39,609 nucleotides of DNA from a bacterium (GTDB taxonomy: Bacteria > Cyanobacteriota > Vampirovibrionia > Gastranaerophilales > Gastranaerophilaceae): contig JAFVOZ010000054.1 of assembly GCA_017505585.1 (NCBI GenBank), forward strand, positions 1 to 39,609, given 5' to 3'. Below the pieces are notes generated by a model. The model made no database searches. It had not been told where the DNA came from and saw only the letters and a program-made list of their open reading frames with translations. A program made the position numbers and the translations under genes. This document shows, piece by piece, positions 32,313 through 39,609 of this stretch. Every line of letters starts with the position of its first letter. Position 1 is the first letter of the stretch.

Positions 32313-34606
32313 AATGAAATCGTGTATTTCGCATTTTGCGCAAGCTCATCTGAAACATTATCAAGAACCGTGAATTGACGAAGAAGGTCTATTGTTCTTT
32401 TGAATGCTCTAACAACATCACCTTGAGAAAATTCAGAATCCACAAACAATTCTTCCCAAGCTTCCGCATGATTTACATTTTCAGCCATATTCGCAACCAC
32501 CCAATTTTCAATCATGCCACAATAATATGAATTGAGATTCATTGCATTTTCGATGTTATTATCTCTTTCTAAAACAAATATTTTTCTTTGAACATCTTTT
32601 ATTTTATTCAAAGTTTGTCTTGTTGCTTTTGACGGCGGTTTTACTCTTGCACCGTCTTGAAGCCGCATGGTTTCTGTTGAAAGCGCACAAACAACACTTG
32701 CCAAATCTTGTGGCATAAGATTGTCTAACAACCCTTGTTGAATGATTTCAGAAATATAAAGCTCGTTTTCACATCTTAGACCCATTGTCGTTTTACCTCT
32801 ATCTGTCGGGTAATCTTCTTTGATGTGTCCTGTTTGCTCTAAAATATTTTTATGCGCTAAGAATTTATTCCAATAAATATCTTTTTGAAATTCAATTTCT
32901 TTTTGCAGTTTTTTAATTCTTCTTTCATATCGAATAACAATTTCAAGTTCTTTTTTGTGCTTGGCATATCTTTTGCAATTTTCACAAGCATATTTTTCCA
33001 TTTTTGCCCTAAATTCTTTAGATTGTTCAAGAATTTTAAGTGCATCAGGGGGAAGCCCGTCTTTTTTTTGTTTTGACTGCCTTTTGAGAGTTTTGAATAA
33101 TGTTCTGTATTGAACATATAAGTTTTTATATTTCAAAAACTCCATCATATCTTCAGCATTATGTCCCGCGTGGCACGGATAATTTTCAATTTCATCAATT
33201 TTTCGCTCAAGTTCAACCATTTCATCAATATATGGCTCAATTCGCTCTGAGCTTGAAAAATACCCAAAAGTTTTTAAAATAAGTTCTTTTGCTTCATCTA
33301 AAGTAAATCTTTGCAACAAGTTCAACACCATTGAATATGTTGGTGAAAACTTACTTTCAAGCGGATTTGATTTACTCTTGACTAAGTTCCCGACTTCTTC
33401 AGGTGTCTGGAATGGTGTGCCAACAACCACAACATAGCCGATATCGTCCATTCCGCGTCGACCCGCTCTACCTGACATTTGCAAAAATTCATTTGCCGTT
33501 AACATTCTATGCCCTGCATCTGTTCTTTTTGAAACGGCACTTATAATTGTTGTTTTTGCGGGCATATTAATCCCCGCTGCAAGCGTTTCGGTTGCAAAGA
33601 CAACTTTGATTAAATGTTTTTGGAATAATCTTTCAACAAGCACCTTCCAAGCAGGAAGAAGCCCCGCATGGTGCGATGCTACACCGCATTTTAAAAGCTG
33701 AATTTGTGGATTATTTTCTAAATAAGGATTTTCTGCAATATATTCATCGATTATTTGTGTAACTTGAAAGCGCTCTTCTTTGGATAAAAGGTCAAGCCCT
33801 GAACATTTTCTGGCATTCTCATCACATTTTTTTCTTGAAAATGTGAAATAGATTGCAGGGAGCATTTCTTTTTCATCAAGAACTGAAACAATATCCACAA
33901 CAGGATTTCTTGCGCCTTTAGGATTTTTAAAATGTTTGAATTTGCTCTCTGGCTTAATGTTAGGGTTAACTTTCCCATTTTGCGTAAAAAGCGGCAAAAC
34001 CGTTTTTGGTTTTGAACTGTCATAATAGAAAAACTTGAGTGGCACAGGGCGGAAATCTGTCCAAACATGTTCTGTTTTAGAATGAACCGTGTTTATCCAA
34101 TTTGTAAGTTGCAATGAATTTGCAACCGTTGCACTAAGCGCAATAATTTGAATATCTGAAGGGCAATAAATAATGCTTTCTTCCCAAACCGTCCCGCGCT
34201 CTTCGTCGTTCATGTAATGGACTTCATCAAGAACAACATATCTCACATCTTGCAAATTGTCTTTCAAAGAACCAAAAGTTGTGCCATAGAGCATATTTCT
34301 AAATACTTCAGTTGTCATAACAACAATTTGCGCCGAACGGTTAATTGTTGTGTCACCGGTCAAAAGCCCCACATGCTCTTCGCCATATAATTTTTGAAAA
34401 TCATAAAACTTTTGATTAGATAATGCTTTCAAAGGGGTTGTATAAAAAATTCTTTTGCCGTTTTCGATTGCTAAATGAATTGCGCTTTGTGCAATGCAAG
34501 TTTTCCCTGCACCTGTCGGAGCACAAACCACAACGCTTTTACCCTCTTGAATATGATTAATTGCTTCCAGTTGAAAGTCATCTAATTTGAAATTAAAGCC
34601 AAACAT
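32282..34606 (-). CDS. Ski2/Mtr4-like DExH RNA helicase (ISE2-type)
   Basis: 774-residue superfamily 2 helicase for RNA processing or decay. The Walker A is CAPTGAGKT (28-36), the DExH box is DEVH (127-130), and motif III is SAT (158-160). The second RecA domain has the FATETLAAGINMPA and QMSGRAGRRGMD motifs. The C-terminal half includes a CENCKRYAKHKK zinc-like pair, coiled-coil charge clusters and a DSHCT-type end domain. Cyanobacteria and plastids have such helicases (plant ISE2). An extended -10 element ends 6 nt before the ATG and there is no SD. It is divergent from nothing; DUF2023 lies upstream on the same strand. Confidence 0.9.
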   Translation of the reverse strand: MFGFNFKLDDFQLEAINHIQEGKSVVVCAPTGAGKTCIAQSAIHLAIENGKRIFYTTPLKALSNQKFYDFQKLYGEEHVGLLTGDTTINRSAQIVVMTTEVFRNMLYGTTFGSLKDNLQDVRYVVLDEVHYMNDEERGTVWEESIIYCPSDIQIIALSATVANSLQLTNWINTVHSKTEHVWTDFRPVPLKFFYYDSSKPKTVLPLFTQNGKVNPNIKPESKFKHFKNPKGARNPVVDIVSVLDEKEMLPAIYFTFSRKKCDENARKCSGLDLLSKEERFQVTQIIDEYIAENPYLENNPQIQLLKCGVASHHAGLLPAWKVLVERLFQKHLIKVVFATETLAAGINMPAKTTIISAVSKRTDAGHRMLTANEFLQMSGRAGRRGMDDIGYVVVVGTPFQTPEEVGNLVKSKSNPLESKFSPTYSMVLNLLQRFTLDEAKELILKTFGYFSSSERIEPYIDEMVELERKIDEIENYPCHAGHNAEDMMEFLKYKNLYVQYRTLFKTLKRQSKQKKDGLPPDALKILEQSKEFRAKMEKYACENCKRYAKHKKELEIVIRYERRIKKLQKEIEFQKDIYWNKFLAHKNILEQTGHIKEDYPTDRGKTTMGLRCENELYISEIIQQGLLDNLMPQDLASVVCALSTETMRLQDGARVKPPSKATRQTLNKIKDVQRKIFVLERDNNIENAMNLNSYYCGMIENWVVANMAENVNHAEAWEELFVDSEFSQGDVVRAFKRTIDLLRQFTVLDNVSDELAQNAKYTISLINKEPINID

Positions 34607-34612
34607 ATTTTA

Positions 34613-34621
34613 AATATAGCA
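34613..34621 (-). promoter_or_regulatory. Extended -10 implying a leaderless helicase mRNA
   Basis: Minus strand TGcTATATT ends 6 nt before the ATG at 34606, and the sequence between has no ribosome site. Confidence 0.5.
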
Positions 34622-34645
34622 TATTTGTTTTTAAATTCATTAAAT

Positions 34646-34993
34646 TCACGCAGAAATCGGCTTTTTAGAGGTAATTTCAAGAAACCTTTCGCACTGCTTT
34701 TTAATGTCATATCCGAGAAGAATGCCAAGCATAAAATCATGCTCTCTGCAAAGCTTATTCAAATCGCAAGTAATGATTTTTTCCAAAACTTTTACTATTT
34801 CACGTTCACCAAAAAATAAATTTATTTTTTGAATTTGCGCATTGTTTTTAAGATGTTGCACAAAATAAAACAGACCTGATTTTTCAATTTTTTTAATTGC
34901 AAATTCCAGTCTGTTTTTATCTAAAGTTATTAATGCACAAGGCTTTACGCCTTTTTTAATTTCATAAATGTAAGTTGTTAAAACGCTAAACAT
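34646..34993 (-). CDS. DUF2023 family protein
   Basis: 115 residues from ATG 34993, which has a GAGAGGGG ribosome site; the open frame continues 8 codons further but without support. The sequence fits what I recall of DUF2023: TYIYEIKKGVKPCALITL at the start, INLFFGE in the middle and DFMLGILLGYDIKKQCERFLE at the end. Function is unknown. rpmB lies 57 nt upstream in the same direction. Confidence 0.75.
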   Translation of the reverse strand: MFSVLTTYIYEIKKGVKPCALITLDKNRLEFAIKKIEKSGLFYFVQHLKNNAQIQKINLFFGEREIVKVLEKIITCDLNKLCREHDFMLGILLGYDIKKQCERFLEITSKKPISA

Positions 34994-35050
34994 AAATCCC
35001 CTCTCAACAATAGTCAAGACGGGATAAATGTTAAAAAGTTCTAATGCGGC

Positions 35051-35239
35051 TTACGCTTTTTCGAATTTTCCTGCTTTAATGCAAGAAGTGCAAACTTTAA
35101 TTGTTTTCACACTACCGTTGATTTTTGCTTTAACTGTTTGTAAGTTTGGCAGTTGTCTGTGTGTATTTTGTTTGTGTGAAAAAGAAATTTTCGCTGCTTT
35201 AATTGATTTTTTACCGCATATTTCGCAAACTTGTGACAT
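35051..35239 (-). CDS. rpmB: 50S ribosomal protein L28
   Basis: 62-residue large-subunit protein. SQVCEICGKKS and later KVCTSCIKAGK supply four cysteines (C5, C8, C50, C53) for the zinc-ribbon version of L28. HKQNTHRQLPNLQ is the conserved core. AAAGG precedes the ATG. Its promoter lies inside the end of the upstream SPOR gene. Confidence 0.96.
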   Translation of the reverse strand: MSQVCEICGKKSIKAAKISFSHKQNTHRQLPNLQTVKAKINGSVKTIKVCTSCIKAGKFEKA

Positions 35240-35272
35240 GGCTAACCTTTCAATTCTTTATTATTTTACTTA

Positions 35273-35300
35273 ATCATAGAACAAAAATAAATAAAATCAA
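35273..35300 (-). promoter_or_regulatory. Promoter for rpmB
   Basis: Minus strand: TTGATT (35295-35300), 16-nt spacer, TATGAT (35273-35278). It overlaps the last codon and stop of the SPOR gene. Confidence 0.55.
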
Positions 35301-35983
35301 TCCTCTATAATTGAGACAAAGTAATTCATATTACTGTATTTAGCAGCAGTTACTCTTGCTTGCTCGGGGTCAAGGTAAGAACCCACTTGAAGAGCATAAA
35401 AACTACCCATTTTGCGAACAAATGCAATTGCACCGGTATCCGCTTTTAGCTTTGCCTGAGCTTGTTTTGCCTCATCGTATGAAGAATAATGCCCAAGAAG
35501 CACTTTTGAATAAACAACTCTATGCTCTTCGGGGGCACTTGCTTGTTTTTCAACTTGCGCTTTGGTTTCTCCCGATTTTTGAACAAAGGTTTCTGCTTCT
35601 TGTGTTTCTTCTTGCTGTGTTGTTTTTATTTCATCCGTTTGTTCTTTTTCTTTTTGGATAACGGCTCTTCCTGCACGATTTGCATCTTGCAATTCTTTTA
35701 ATCTGGTGTCGAGCCCTGAATTTATATCTTCTCTGTTTGTTAAATTTTCGTTTTGTGTTTCTTGCACGGTTTCATACGGACCTTCAGACATTTTCCCATA
35801 TTCAATGTCCACTTTTGTACCATATCTTGCAACAAAGAAAACGAAAAGCATTAAACACACAACAAAAACTGCAAACAGCATTGGAAATTGGCTTGGTTCT
35901 TTATCATTTTTTCTTAACTGCTGGGGTTCTTGTGCTTGTGCATTTAATTTTTGTTTTTTGTACGCGAGATAATCCTGCTTCAA
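35297..35983 (-). CDS. SPOR-domain membrane protein
   Basis: 228 residues: a short cytosolic N-terminus, one membrane helix (about residues 33-53), a Gln/Glu-rich linker, and a C-terminal SPOR domain (VVYSKVLLGHYSSYDEAKQA to YFVSIIED). SPOR domains bind glycan strands stripped of stem peptides, so this is probably an envelope or division-site protein. The start is TTG at 35983, preceded by AGAGGTG and overlapping the DUF366 stop (TTGA). Confidence 0.85.
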   Translation of the reverse strand: MKQDYLAYKKQKLNAQAQEPQQLRKNDKEPSQFPMLFAVFVVCLMLFVFFVARYGTKVDIEYGKMSEGPYETVQETQNENLTNREDINSGLDTRLKELQDANRAGRAVIQKEKEQTDEIKTTQQEETQEAETFVQKSGETKAQVEKQASAPEEHRVVYSKVLLGHYSSYDEAKQAQAKLKADTGAIAFVRKMGSFYALQVGSYLDPEQARVTAAKYSNMNYFVSIIED

Positions 35984-36543
35984 AATACACCTCTTACTTT
36001 TGTTGTGGCTAGTTTTATATCTTCAATTTCGTTGTTAAATTTTTCCATTATTGTTTTTGCAAAATTTTCAATGTCGGATATGCCCATGTCTTCTAACGCT
36101 GAAACTTTAATCGGCGCACCTTCTGATTTAATGTTTATACCTGTATGAATAAGTGTTGACGTAATTGATTTTGTTGCAATAGAAACAGTTAATTTTCCGT
36201 CACCAAAGAACAAATCATCGCCATTTCTTCTGATAAAAAATCCTCTGCTTTCGAGTTCTTCTTTTATCGTAGTAATTAAAAGCCTTTGCATATATACCGC
36301 TTGAGTCAGTGGAATTTCAAAAATTTCGACAATAAAATTAAGCATTTCTTTGCTATATATTGGAGAATTGTCGATAACATCTTCAATATCCACCATTTCG
36401 GTTAATTTAACTTCAACTTCGCCTAAAAAAGCACAAATTGAATCCCCCATGCGGTTAAATTTTTTATATATCCAATGGGGTGAAAGTTCTTTGCCTGTAT
36501 ATTTTATCTTTTCTTGAACAAAAATGGTATTCATAATACCCAT
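35980..36543 (-). CDS. DUF366-like protein
   Basis: 187 residues. The N-terminal half (YTGKELSPHWIYKKF, GDSICAFLGEVEVKLTEMVDIEDV, MLNFIVEIFEIPLTQAVYMQRLL) resembles DUF366 as I remember it; the C-terminal half ends in VSIATKSITSTLIHTGINI. No catalytic role is known to me. It lies directly after queC (8 nt) in the same operon, which suggests a link to 7-deazaguanine or tRNA modification, but this is inference. An internal ATG three codons later is an equally good start because neither has a clear ribosome site. Confidence 0.65.
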   Translation of the reverse strand: MGIMNTIFVQEKIKYTGKELSPHWIYKKFNRMGDSICAFLGEVEVKLTEMVDIEDVIDNSPIYSKEMLNFIVEIFEIPLTQAVYMQRLLITTIKEELESRGFFIRRNGDDLFFGDGKLTVSIATKSITSTLIHTGINIKSEGAPIKVSALEDMGISDIENFAKTIMEKFNNEIEDIKLATTKVRGVF

Positions 36544-36551
36544 ATTGTCTT

Positions 36552-37169
36552 TTAAAAAAAAGTTTTTATCAAGTTTTTATCAGAGCATTCACCAAGTGCA
36601 CCTTTAAGATACAAACAAGATGCGCAAACCCCGCAATGCTTCAGGCCAGTGTCTGTTTTTTTGTTGTAACAACTTTTAATAAACGAGAAATCAATCCCAA
36701 GCTCAAGCCCTTTGTTTATAATCTCAACTTTTGTCATATTCTGGAGCGGTGCAATAACTTTTGGTTTTGTTTGCGTTGAATATTCAAAAAATTCACCTGC
36801 ACGAGCAATAAATTCTTTGGAATTATCTGAAAATCTTCCTGCTTCTTCCTTATTTGCGCCAATAATTATTTCATTGTAACCATATTTATCCGCATAACAT
36901 GCCGCAATATTTAAAAAAAGCCCATTTCTATTTGGCACCCAGTCTGAATTTTCCAAAAGCAAATTTTTCAAAAAATCAAGCTTGATAACGTCTAATTTTA
37001 GATTATAGAGCTCTGCGATTTTTTTAGATGCCTCAAGTTCTTCCTCAAAAACCTTTTGACCATAATCAAATATAAGGGCAAGCTCCACATTTGAATTTCT
37101 AGAAGCAAGCGCAAGCGAAACATAAGAATCAAGCCCGCCTGAAAGCAATATGATGGAATTATTCTTCAT
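36552..37169 (-). CDS. queC: 7-cyano-7-deazaguanine synthase
   Basis: ATP-dependent conversion of 7-carboxy-7-deazaguanine to preQ0 in queuosine synthesis. SGGLDS at 10-15 is the PP-loop. The C-terminal zinc site is SCYNK plus KHCGVCASC. The 205-residue length is slightly shorter than usual (about 220). It overlaps the end of the HEAT gene by 11 nt. queD and queE are not in the window. Confidence 0.94.
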   Translation of the reverse strand: MKNNSIILLSGGLDSYVSLALASRNSNVELALIFDYGQKVFEEELEASKKIAELYNLKLDVIKLDFLKNLLLENSDWVPNRNGLFLNIAACYADKYGYNEIIIGANKEEAGRFSDNSKEFIARAGEFFEYSTQTKPKVIAPLQNMTKVEIINKGLELGIDFSFIKSCYNKKTDTGLKHCGVCASCLYLKGALGECSDKNLIKTFF

Positions 37170-38109
37170 CTTCTTCCTCTTCTAAATCAAGCAAATCACG
37201 TGCTTCTTGAAGAAGATGTATCGGAAAATTTTCAACTTCTCTTAAAACTCGCTCTATTCTTTGTTTTCCGCCCATATTATACAATGATATTAAAGCACCC
37301 ACAGAAACATCCGAGTCAGAATCAAAAATCATTTTTTCAATCAAGCCGTCTGCTTCATAAAAATCCGAATTTGAAAGAGATTCTATTGCATTCAAACGCA
37401 CCTGCGAAGATTCATCTTGCAAAGATTCTTCTAAAACTTCTAAAACCCTTCTATCTTGCGCACAATTGAGCTTGCCTATGGATTCAATAATTTGTTCTTT
37501 CAAAAAAGTAAACTTGCTCAAAAAACTTTTTTTAGATTGCAAAATCATAACAAAAGGCTCAATTGCTTTTAAATCACCCAACATACCAAGCGCTTTGGCA
37601 GCAGATTCACGCACATAAACCGATTTTTCTTCTTCGTTTTTGACAACCCGAATTAATGAATCAACGGCTGTTTTATCACCAATTTTGCCTAAAGCTTCCG
37701 CAACGGAGAGTCTTAGTTTATAATTTTCATTTCTTGAATTTAGACAATAAAGCAAAGCAGGTGTCGATTTTTCACTTCTAAAATTAGAAATGGCGCGAAC
37801 AATTAAAATTTTAAGTGCAACAAAATCATTTTTTGAAGATTCAGAAGTGCAAAAATCTTCTTCTTTTTTAGACATTAAAAAATCAATGAGTACATCTAAA
37901 TTTTCAGGATTTCTATTCCTATCTATTTCACGAACGGTTTGCGTTAAAAATGAAATATCGTTAACATTTTCTAAAATGTAATTATAGGCCATTGCAAGCT
38001 CATCTTCCGTTTTTTCAGAGATGATTTTGCTAAAAAATGCGGACGGTGATTCATGATATCTTGTAATATCCTCCTTCAATTCTGAAATTAAGGCTTTATC
38101 ATCCGTCAT
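37159..38109 (-). CDS. HEAT-repeat protein
   Basis: Helical repeat scaffold of about 316 residues, function unknown. Repeats of the form LRLSVAEALGKIGDKTAVDSL, VRESAAKALGMLGDLKAIEPF and VRLNAIESLSNSD are HEAT/PBS-type. The C-terminus is strongly acidic (LDLEEEEDEE). The frame opens with GTG at 38121, but ATG 38109 has GAGG 6 nt upstream and is preferred; ATG 38112 is possible. It is the lead gene of HEAT - queC - DUF366 - SPOR. Confidence 0.82.
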   Translation of the reverse strand: MTDDKALISELKEDITRYHESPSAFFSKIISEKTEDELAMAYNYILENVNDISFLTQTVREIDRNRNPENLDVLIDFLMSKKEEDFCTSESSKNDFVALKILIVRAISNFRSEKSTPALLYCLNSRNENYKLRLSVAEALGKIGDKTAVDSLIRVVKNEEEKSVYVRESAAKALGMLGDLKAIEPFVMILQSKKSFLSKFTFLKEQIIESIGKLNCAQDRRVLEVLEESLQDESSQVRLNAIESLSNSDFYEADGLIEKMIFDSDSDVSVGALISLYNMGGKQRIERVLREVENFPIHLLQEARDLLDLEEEEDEE

Positions 38110-38130
38110 CATAAACCTCACAACAATTTA

Positions 38131-38159
38131 AACATAACCAAAAAACACTCGGATTTCAA
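38131..38159 (-). promoter_or_regulatory. Promoter of the HEAT-queC-DUF366-SPOR operon
   Basis: Minus strand: TTGAAA (38154-38159), 17-nt spacer, TATGTT (38131-38136). Confidence 0.55.
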
Positions 38160-38173
38160 GTATTTCCCGACAT

Positions 38174-38203
38174 GGAACTTAAAAAATTTATTACGTCGTA
38201 ATA
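38174..38203 (+). promoter_or_regulatory. ECF-like promoter and palindrome before the sigma gene
   Basis: GGAACTT (38174-38180) resembles an ECF sigma -35. AAC to CGTC (38194-38197) is 15 nt apart, as in ECF promoters. A perfect palindrome, TATTACG-T-CGTAATA (38189-38203), overlaps the same bases and could instead be an operator. Confidence 0.4.
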
Positions 38204-38229
38204 TATAGAGTTTTTTGAGGATTGGAAGT

Positions 38230-39162
38230 ATGAACAATGAATTAAATTTCTGCGAAAATTTCGCTTTTAATAATTTCGAAACACCAAAAGAAGAATTTAC
38301 GACATTTAGCGCAATCTCTAACAAAGACGAGCTTTTGCAGATGTATCTAAAAGATATAGGGAAAATTAAATTATTAAACGCACAAGACGAAAAAGAAATC
38401 GGTAAAGGAATAAAATCTGAAGATGAAAAGAAAAAGGCAATTACAAAGAAAAAGCTTATTCAAGCAAATTTAAGGCTTGTTGTGTCTATTGCAAAAAAAT
38501 ATATCGGACAAGGAATTTCATTTCTGGATTTAATTCAAGAAGGTTCAATCGGGCTTATCAAAGCTGCAGAAAAATTTGATGTTGAAAAAGGATTTAAATT
38601 TTCAACTTATGCAACTTGGTGGATAAGGCAAACAATCATCCGAGCTGTTGCAAATAACTCTAAAACTATCAGAATTCCCGTTCATATGAGCGAAAAAATA
38701 AGAAAACTTAAAAAAGCAACCATTGAACTTAGCGCTAAGCTTGGAAGAGAACCGAACAATTCTGAACTTGCAGAAAAATTAAACATGACCGAAACAAAAG
38801 TAATTTCAATTAAAAAATCAATGATAAAAGAGCCAATAAGTCTCTACACGCCCGTTGCGGAAGACTTATGCATTCAAGATTATATTTGTGATAATAAGCG
38901 CAATAAACCAGATATAATCGCAGAGAAAAAATCTTTAAAAAAAGATGTCGAAAAACTTTTAAAACAACTGACAAGCAGAGAAAAATTTATTTTAAAAAAC
39001 AGGTTTGGCTTGAATTGCGACGGCAAAATTAAAACTTTGGATGAACTTGGAAAAGCCCTTAATTTTTCAAAAGAAAGAATAAGGCAAATTGAAGTCGAAG
39101 CACTTAAAAAATTAAGAAACTCAGAAAGTATAAGCGAAATTAAAGAATATCTAAAAGAATAA
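38230..39162 (+). CDS. Sigma-70 family sigma factor (RpoD-like, group 1/2)
   Basis: 310 residues from ATG 38230 (GGA upstream). Region 1.2 is [20 protein letters not shown]; region 2 is [18 protein letters not shown] and [16 protein letters not shown]; region 3 and region 4 follow ([32 protein letters not shown]). The long acidic region 1.1 is absent, so it is probably a group 2, non-essential paralogue rather than the main RpoD. It is divergent from the HEAT operon and convergent with the SRP RNA gene. Confidence 0.9.
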   Translation: MNNELNFCENFAFNNFETPKEEFTTFSAISNKDELLQMYLKDIGKIKLLNAQDEKEIGKGIKSEDEKKKAITKKKLIQANLRLVVSIAKKYIGQGISFLDLIQEGSIGLIKAAEKFDVEKGFKFSTYATWWIRQTIIRAVANNSKTIRIPVHMSEKIRKLKKATIELSAKLGREPNNSELAEKLNMTETKVISIKKSMIKEPISLYTPVAEDLCIQDYICDNKRNKPDIIAEKKSLKKDVEKLLKQLTSREKFILKNRFGLNCDGKIKTLDELGKALNFSKERIRQIEVEALKKLRNSESISEIKEYLKE

Positions 39163-39164
39163 AA

Positions 39165-39422
39165 GCCACGACACTACCTATCGAGATAAAAACAAAAAAC
39201 CTACGATTGATGTTTCTCCTCTGCAAACACAAACACCCGCAAACCATTCCTTAGTGCTGCTATATTTCTATCCTGACACGGTTCGAAATATTTAACGTCA
39301 TCTGTGCTCGCATTATCAACAAAATATCAATTTTCGAGTTTTTCGCCCTTAACCCTCACAGTAGGCTCTGCACCCGTCATAAGCTTACGGTCAAGAGTTC
39401 GCAAAACCCCGTGGATCGTGGC
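39165..39422 (-). ncRNA. ffs: Signal recognition particle RNA, large (Alu-domain) type
   Basis: The minus strand contains the SRP domain IV hairpin at 39251-39281: GTGTCAGGATA, a GAAA tetraloop, then TATAGCAGCAC, with the conserved UCAGG and AGCAG asymmetric loop. The flanks GAACC before it and UAAGGA after it resemble B. subtilis scRNA. The ends GCCACGA (39416-39422) and TCGTGGC (39165-39171) pair perfectly and close the molecule, giving about 258 nt. This is the long form with a 5' Alu domain. It has its own -10 and a T-rich downstream region and converges on the sigma gene. Confidence 0.88.
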
Positions 39423-39429
39423 AATAGAA

Positions 39430-39435
39430 ATTATA
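39430..39435 (-). promoter_or_regulatory. -10 element of the SRP RNA gene
   Basis: Perfect TATAAT on the minus strand, with the expected start point at 39423, which matches the RNA end deduced from the closing helix. The -35 is weak. Confidence 0.65.
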
Positions 39436-39519
39436 GCATAAAAATTCAATAAACAAAAAGAAAAAGTGAACAAAATGAAATTCAGGCTTCTAAGCTTTTT
39501 ATTAATAAAACCGCAACTA

Positions 39520-39609
39520 TTACATTCTTAAATTCCCAATTGAATTATAAATACTTAAAACTGATGTGCTGTTTAAATCTCTTACTGTTGTGAGTAAGCT
39601 TGCAGATGC
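39520..39609 (-). CDS. 3' end of an unidentified gene (cut by the window edge)
   Basis: The last 90 nt are open on the minus strand, ending in TAA at 39520. The 29 visible residues (ASLLTTVRDLNSTSVLSIYN, then SIGNLRM) are too few to identify. A TolC-like helix end is one guess. It lies upstream of the SRP RNA gene in the same direction. It may also be a chance open frame. Confidence 0.35.
   Translation of the reverse strand, partial: ASASLLTTVRDLNSTSVLSIYNSIGNLRM

Noticed and set aside
39474-39530. Short plus-strand frame MKFRLLSFLL...
   Set aside because: Only 18 codons, with no SD and no context.

Overview
The window is AT-rich, densely packed bacterial DNA. Genes lie on both strands, operons overlap by a few bases, and several convergent gene ends overlap. 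The best fit is a non-photosynthetic relative of the cyanobacteria (Vampirovibrionia/'Melainabacteria', probably Gastranaerophilales). The case rests on a SigF-type sigma factor coupled to a prepilin peptidase, a cyanobacterial-looking RpoZ, a Ski2/ISE2-like RNA helicase, a secreted protein with the LE...FG repeat style of cyanobacteria, and a protein carrying NFGA/SFKG-type N-terminal motifs. No photosynthesis gene is present. The assignment is an inference from gene content and was not tested by phylogeny.

Layout. 1-187: no gene, but a hairpin directly before the flagellin start. 188-2548: a flagellin whose variable region is replaced by about 12-13 GLUG beta-helix repeats. 2557-5608 (minus): operon rpoZ - purine nucleoside phosphorylase - sigF - prepilin peptidase - a 58-residue zinc-ribbon protein. 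5686-9160: mazG, an orphan 2-hydroxyacyl-CoA dehydratase activase, miaA, and a membrane protein overlapping miaA out of frame. 9232-11802: thymidylate-kinase-like gene, pdxJ, and two secreted proteins, one with HExxH. 11799-16897: metK-dciA, zupT, cdd, recF, and an amino-acid-binding lipoprotein. 17009-20193: ferredoxin, PfkB kinase, rqcP, fabF, acpP. 20447-24522: a ribbon-helix-helix regulator, then alaS-prfB, with prfB carrying a complete programmed +1 frameshift site. 24574-27919: comEC, a small membrane protein, comEB. 27916-30625 (minus): dapB-asd-dapA. 30779-34993: a tagged nucleotidyltransferase-like protein, the Ski2-like helicase and a DUF2023 protein. 35051-38109 (minus): rpmB; then HEAT protein - queC - DUF366 - SPOR protein. 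38230-39609: a primary-like sigma factor, a long SRP RNA on the minus strand, and the 3' end of an unidentified gene.

How it fits together. Most of the window is housekeeping: translation and its quality control (prfB, alaS, rpmB, miaA, rqcP, SRP RNA, queC), lysine/DAP synthesis (dapA, asd, dapB), fatty acid synthesis (acpP, fabF), replication and repair (dciA, recF) and nucleotide metabolism (punA, cdd, comEB, tmk-like, mazG). Surface biology is represented by the repeat-bearing flagellin, PilD and ComEC, which suggests motility or adhesion and type IV pilus-linked DNA uptake.

The least expected signals are the flagellin chimera, a recurring promoter layout (a -10 hexamer ending exactly 6 nt before an ATG with no Shine-Dalgarno) that predicts leaderless mRNAs for at least six genes, the unlisted 58-residue zinc-ribbon gene, the large Alu-type SRP RNA, and an ECF-like promoter before the second sigma gene. 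No CRISPR array, insertion sequence, prophage gene or tRNA was found.
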